A stretch of DNA of 63,867 nt from CAZIKB01 sp964539665 (GTDB taxonomy: Bacteria > Zhuqueibacterota > Zhuqueibacteria > Oceanimicrobiales > Oceanimicrobiaceae): NCBI GenBank assembly GCA_964539665.1, contig CAZIKB010000022.1:1-63867 (forward strand), given 5' to 3'. Under the pieces are notes generated by a model. That model worked only from the letters and a program-made list of their open reading frames with translations. It was not told where the DNA came from and ran no database searches. Below, piece after piece: positions 61,036-63,867 of this stretch; positions within the stretch are counted from its first letter, which is position 1; every line of letters begins with the position of its first letter. The translations under genes and the position numbers were made by a program.

Positions 61036-62085
61036 ATGCGAAAACAAGATCTTGACAAACTCCTGGCTTACGCTGTGCAAAAAGAAGCTTCGGATATTCA
61101 TCTCAGCAGCGGCAGTCAGCCCATTTTGCGAATTCATGGTAGCATGCGGAGGATTGAAAGCGGGAATGTGACAAGCGAAGGCCTGCGTGTTTTATTTAAG
61201 GAAATTTTATCCGAAGATCAGCTCAATACTTTAGAGAAAGAACTTGAGCTGGATTTTGCCTACGCTGTGCCGAAATTGGCGCGTTTTCGAACCAACTTGT
61301 TTTTTCAATTGCGCGGAGAAGCAGCAGCTTTACGTACAATTCCGGATCGCGTCCGTACATTAGAAGAATTAAGATGCCCCAAAGGTATTCATGATTTGTG
61401 TTATCAGAGAAAAGGCATTGTTCTGGTCACCGGTCCAACGGGTTCGGGTAAATCCACCACTTTAGCTTCCATGATTGACTTAATCAATAAACAGCGTCGC
61501 GAACATATTCTGACTATTGAAGATCCTATTGAATATGTACACCAGAACCAAAATTGCCTCATAAATCAACGTGAATTGGGTGAGCATACCCTTTCATTTG
61601 CCAACGCACTGCGCAGCGCTCTCAGGGAGGATCCAGACGTCATTCTTGTCGGAGAGATGCGTGATCTTGAGACCATTTCTTTAGCATTAACCGCGGCGGA
61701 AACTGGCCATCTGGTATTTGCCACTTTGCACACCATGAGCGCGGCTGAAACCGTAAACCGAATTGTGGATGTATTCCCGCCAGAGCAGCAGCGGCAGATT
61801 CGCACGATGTTTGCTAATTCTGTGCAGGGCATTGTAGCACAGCGGCTACTGCCTACGAAAGACGGGCAGGGACGCATTGGCGCTCATGAAATTATGATTG
61901 CCACTCCGGCTGTCCGCAATCTCATCCGTGAAGAAAAAACTCACCAAATTCTTTCGGCAATCCAAACCGGCGGCTCCTACGGCATGCAGACTATGGACCA
62001 GGCGCTGAAAAGATATATGGATCAAGGGCTGATTACAAAGGAAGAAGCCCTGGCCAACGCAACGGATCTATATATTTTTAAATAA
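61036..62085 (+). CDS. pilT: Twitching motility/retraction ATPase PilT
   Basis: 349 residues, a GspE/PilT-family ATPase: N-terminal PAS-like domain (QKEASDIHLSSGSQPILRIHG), Walker A GPTGSGKS (133-140), Asp box TIEDPIEY, Walker B VILVGEMRDLETI, His box FATLHTMSAAETVNRIVDVFPP, and C-terminal GAHEIMIATPAVRNLIREEKTHQI (family hallmark of PilT). It retracts pili. The extension ATPase PilB, PilC and the pilins are not in the window. The ATG at 61036 lacks a clear SD. Confidence 0.95.
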   Translation: MRKQDLDKLLAYAVQKEASDIHLSSGSQPILRIHGSMRRIESGNVTSEGLRVLFKEILSEDQLNTLEKELELDFAYAVPKLARFRTNLFFQLRGEAAALRTIPDRVRTLEELRCPKGIHDLCYQRKGIVLVTGPTGSGKSTTLASMIDLINKQRREHILTIEDPIEYVHQNQNCLINQRELGEHTLSFANALRSALREDPDVILVGEMRDLETISLALTAAETGHLVFATLHTMSAAETVNRIVDVFPPEQQRQIRTMFANSVQGIVAQRLLPTKDGQGRIGAHEIMIATPAVRNLIREEKTHQILSAIQTGGSYGMQTMDQALKRYMDQGLITKEEALANATDLYIFK

Positions 62086-62094
62086 ACTGCTAAT

Positions 62095-62229
62095 TAGTGA
62101 TTGGCCGAAAACTAACTAATAATGTCATTTCGAACGCAGTGAGAAATCTGTTTACATTGAAATTATAGTAGTTACCGATTTCTCCTTTCAGTCGAAATGA
62201 CAAAAAGAGGTGTTTTCGTTCAAACACAA
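62095..62229. repeat. TIR-bounded miniature repeat, family A, copy with consensus-like ends
   Basis: A 135-bp element just after pilT: TAGTGATTGGCCGAAAA (62095-62111) and TTTTCGTTCAAACACAA (62213-62229), each 15 of 17 to the consensus end TAGTGTTTGACCGAAAA. The interior has inverted GTCATTTCGAACG/TCGAAATGAC-type arms. No ORF. Confidence 0.7.
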
Positions 62230-62280
62230 AATATTCTGCCATAAACTATTTTCGTGGATTATTCAGGCTGGTCATTAATA

Positions 62281-62318
62281 ACATCCCGGAGTTCAAAAAC
62301 TCCGGGATGTTTTGTTTT
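62281..62318. terminator. Strong terminator between convergent pilT and the M48 peptidase gene
   Basis: Perfect 13-bp stem ACATCCCGGAGTT/AACTCCGGGATGT (62281-62293, 62298-62310), loop CAAA, followed by TTTGTTTT on +. The T-tract on the minus side is weaker. Confidence 0.85.
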
Positions 62319-62321
62319 AGG

Positions 62322-63793
62322 CTAGTTTTTCTCAGTTATATCCGCTTCTTTAACAGGCTCTTCACTTTCAGTTTCTTCGGTTATTTCAGGCGCATTTTGC
62401 TTGCAGAAATCTATCCGGTCTTTAATGGTTGGATGGCTGAACAGCCAGAACTCGATGAACGGATGCGGAGATGGATTATTGAGATTTTCATTGGCTAATT
62501 TCACAAAAGCAGAAGCCGCTGCTGTGCCATTTTTTGCCAGGTTTAAACCAAATACATCCGAGTCATGTTCAGTGATACGGCTGTAACCATTTAAAACCGG
62601 CGATATAAGAAACATCAGTAATGAAAACATCAGCAAGAGCAAAGGCAGACTGGCAATATCCGATAACTCAGTAAAACCCATCTTTTCACCAAACTTGCGG
62701 ATGAAGAATCCTGTGGTGCGGGAAATAATAAACAGTAAAACAACCAGTGTGACTGTGAAAATCCCGATGAATTTCCAGACATGATTTAAAACATAGTGTC
62801 CCATCTCGTGTGCCATAACAAAAGAAACCTCATCAGCGTTTAGTTTTTCAAGAATAGTATCCCACATCACAATGCGTTTGCTGCCAAACATTCCGGTGAC
62901 GTATACATTAATTTTCTCTGTTTCCTTGCTTTTGTCTACCTGAAACACTCGACCTCCGGAAATACCAGACTCTTCTGCCATAGCAAGAATACGCGTTTTC
63001 AGGGCTTCATCTTTTAGTGGTTCATATTTATTGTATAATGGATCAAGATATGCGGGGCCGATTACAAGAAAAAAGATAATTACCGGCACAAAACCAACCG
63101 ATACCCATACCCACCAGAGTTTAGGACTTTTACGGATGCCCCAATAGGCCAGGGGTATAAGCAGAATGGCTATGAGGAAACCAATTAAATTCCCTTTGAG
63201 TAAATCGGAAAGCCATTTCCCAAATGTTTCATTCGAAAGTTCGAAATGATGTTCGACTATGAAGCCACGATAGTAAGCAAATGGGAAGTTAATGACTTCA
63301 AGCAAAAGGAAAAACAGCAGAATATAAAATGAAGTTAGTGCAAATTTGGAGGATTTACCGATAAACATCCCTGCTACATCCCAGGCTAATGCGAGGCCCA
63401 GCGCACCAGCGGAAACGGGTTGCTCTGGTGTGGCAGATAAAAATGTAATCAGCAATGCAATAAATGCGGCCACACTCCCGCATGCCAGCGGCGCATTTTT
63501 AAAACTGGTTACTTTTTCAGCCCATTTTTTTGCCTTCTCGCGGATTTTTGGTGAAATTCCCAGCATTAAAATCGCGAGCAAGATCGCAAATCCGAAAATA
63601 TTATCAAAAAAATACCAGCCAAACCGAAATTCGAATAAATAATCGCTTTATCAACTTTTTCTGCGGCCAGGATTTCTTTGACCTCTTCGGGAACAACCGT
63701 TCCTTCTGGTAAAGATTCTGAAATATTTAAAACCATACTGGAAAAAATGAACAATACAACCAACAACACGGCAGGAAGTATGAGATTTTTCAT
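62322..63793 (-). pseudogene. M48-family membrane metallopeptidase, apparently frameshifted
   Basis: A Ste24/CAAX-type M48 peptidase with several membrane helices, the zinc motif HEMGH (FVMAHEMGHYVLNHVW) and the later ligand region SRITEHDSDVFGL. Two overlapping minus frames encode it: one starts at the ATG at 63793 (SD AGGAGGAGG, MKNLILPAVLLVV) and runs to a stop at 63566; the other carries the rest (from about 63640 down to 62322). They are joined by a -1 shift near 63624-63631, where the first gives ..IIYSNF and the second continues RFGWYFFDNIFGFAILLA. A single lost base in a T-run would explain it: sequencing error, true pseudogene, or less likely programmed frameshifting. Otherwise both halves look intact. 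The minus-strand -10 candidate is at 63835-63840. Confidence 0.8.
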
Positions 63794-63834
63794 AAGACCT
63801 CCTCCTCTTTTTGATCGTAGTGTCAAAATATTGC

Positions 63835-63840
63835 ATTATA
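63835..63840 (-). promoter_or_regulatory. Candidate -10 box for the M48 peptidase gene
   Basis: On the minus strand a perfect TATAAT lies 41 bp before the ATG at 63793. No good -35 box is visible at 17 bp. Confidence 0.35.
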
Positions 63841-63867
63841 CAATCTTTTAATTTAGTATTTTGTAAT

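Overview
The window is a stretch of AT-rich bacterial chromosome carrying mostly housekeeping genes. Signs of an FCB-superphylum bacterium (Calditrichota/KSB1/Ignavibacteria-like; not assignable more finely from sequence reading) are a PorU-type C25 peptidase, a secreted protein ending in a type IX secretion (T9SS) sorting domain, a carboxypeptidase-regulatory-like TonB-dependent receptor, mixed TTG/GTG/ATG starts and weak Shine-Dalgarno (SD) use. I see no rRNA, tRNA, CRISPR array, prophage or transposase gene.

Layout. 146-4753: RtcB RNA ligase, a SatD-family protein, a short DUF3307-like membrane protein and NAD-dependent DNA ligase, tightly spaced on + and probably one transcript. 4871-5899: YtxH and DUF948-like small envelope proteins. 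6113-14534: a 1618-residue membrane hybrid histidine kinase, an NtrC-type regulator with a sigma-54-like promoter in front of it, and a secreted beta-propeller protein behind an excellent sigma-54 promoter; this reads as a self-contained signalling circuit. 14658-16895: CysQ and PlsC. 17366-22361: PorU-like peptidase, exported thioredoxin, glutaredoxin. 22856-26135: superoxide dismutase and, convergently, a TonB-dependent receptor sharing a bidirectional terminator. 26442-33214: FolC, Rho, then rpmE-DUF1385-prfA-prmC. 33422-41157: phosphohexomutase, a secreted S55-like protein with its two motif blocks in the reverse of the SpoIVB order, a secreted propeller protein, an NrnA-like DHH phosphoesterase, and an M20-like protein that has lost its metal ligands. 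41525-45337: three sensor kinases in a row. 45511-51895: polyprenyl synthase, UDP-glucuronate decarboxylase, RsfS, ArgRS with an altered HIGH motif, a BrnT/BrnA toxin-antitoxin pair, a PfkB kinase and YjbQ. 52236-55104: a T9SS cargo protein and an orphan ECF-type ABC ATPase. 55375-62085: type IV pilus genes as a PilM-PilN fusion, PilO, PilP-like, PilQ and PilT. 62322-63793 (-): an M48 membrane peptidase split by an apparent frameshift.

The intergenic DNA is unusually rich in short palindromic or terminal-inverted-repeat elements (at least five families, several with two or three copies here), which look like non-autonomous miniature mobile or REP-like elements.

The strongest leads are the RNA-ligase/SatD/DNA-ligase operon, with cyclase-like motifs in SatD; the kinase/NtrC/sigma-54/secreted-propeller circuit; the reversed S55 protein; the M20 pseudoenzyme; the PilM-PilN fusion with a long acidic head; and the TIR-bounded repeat families.
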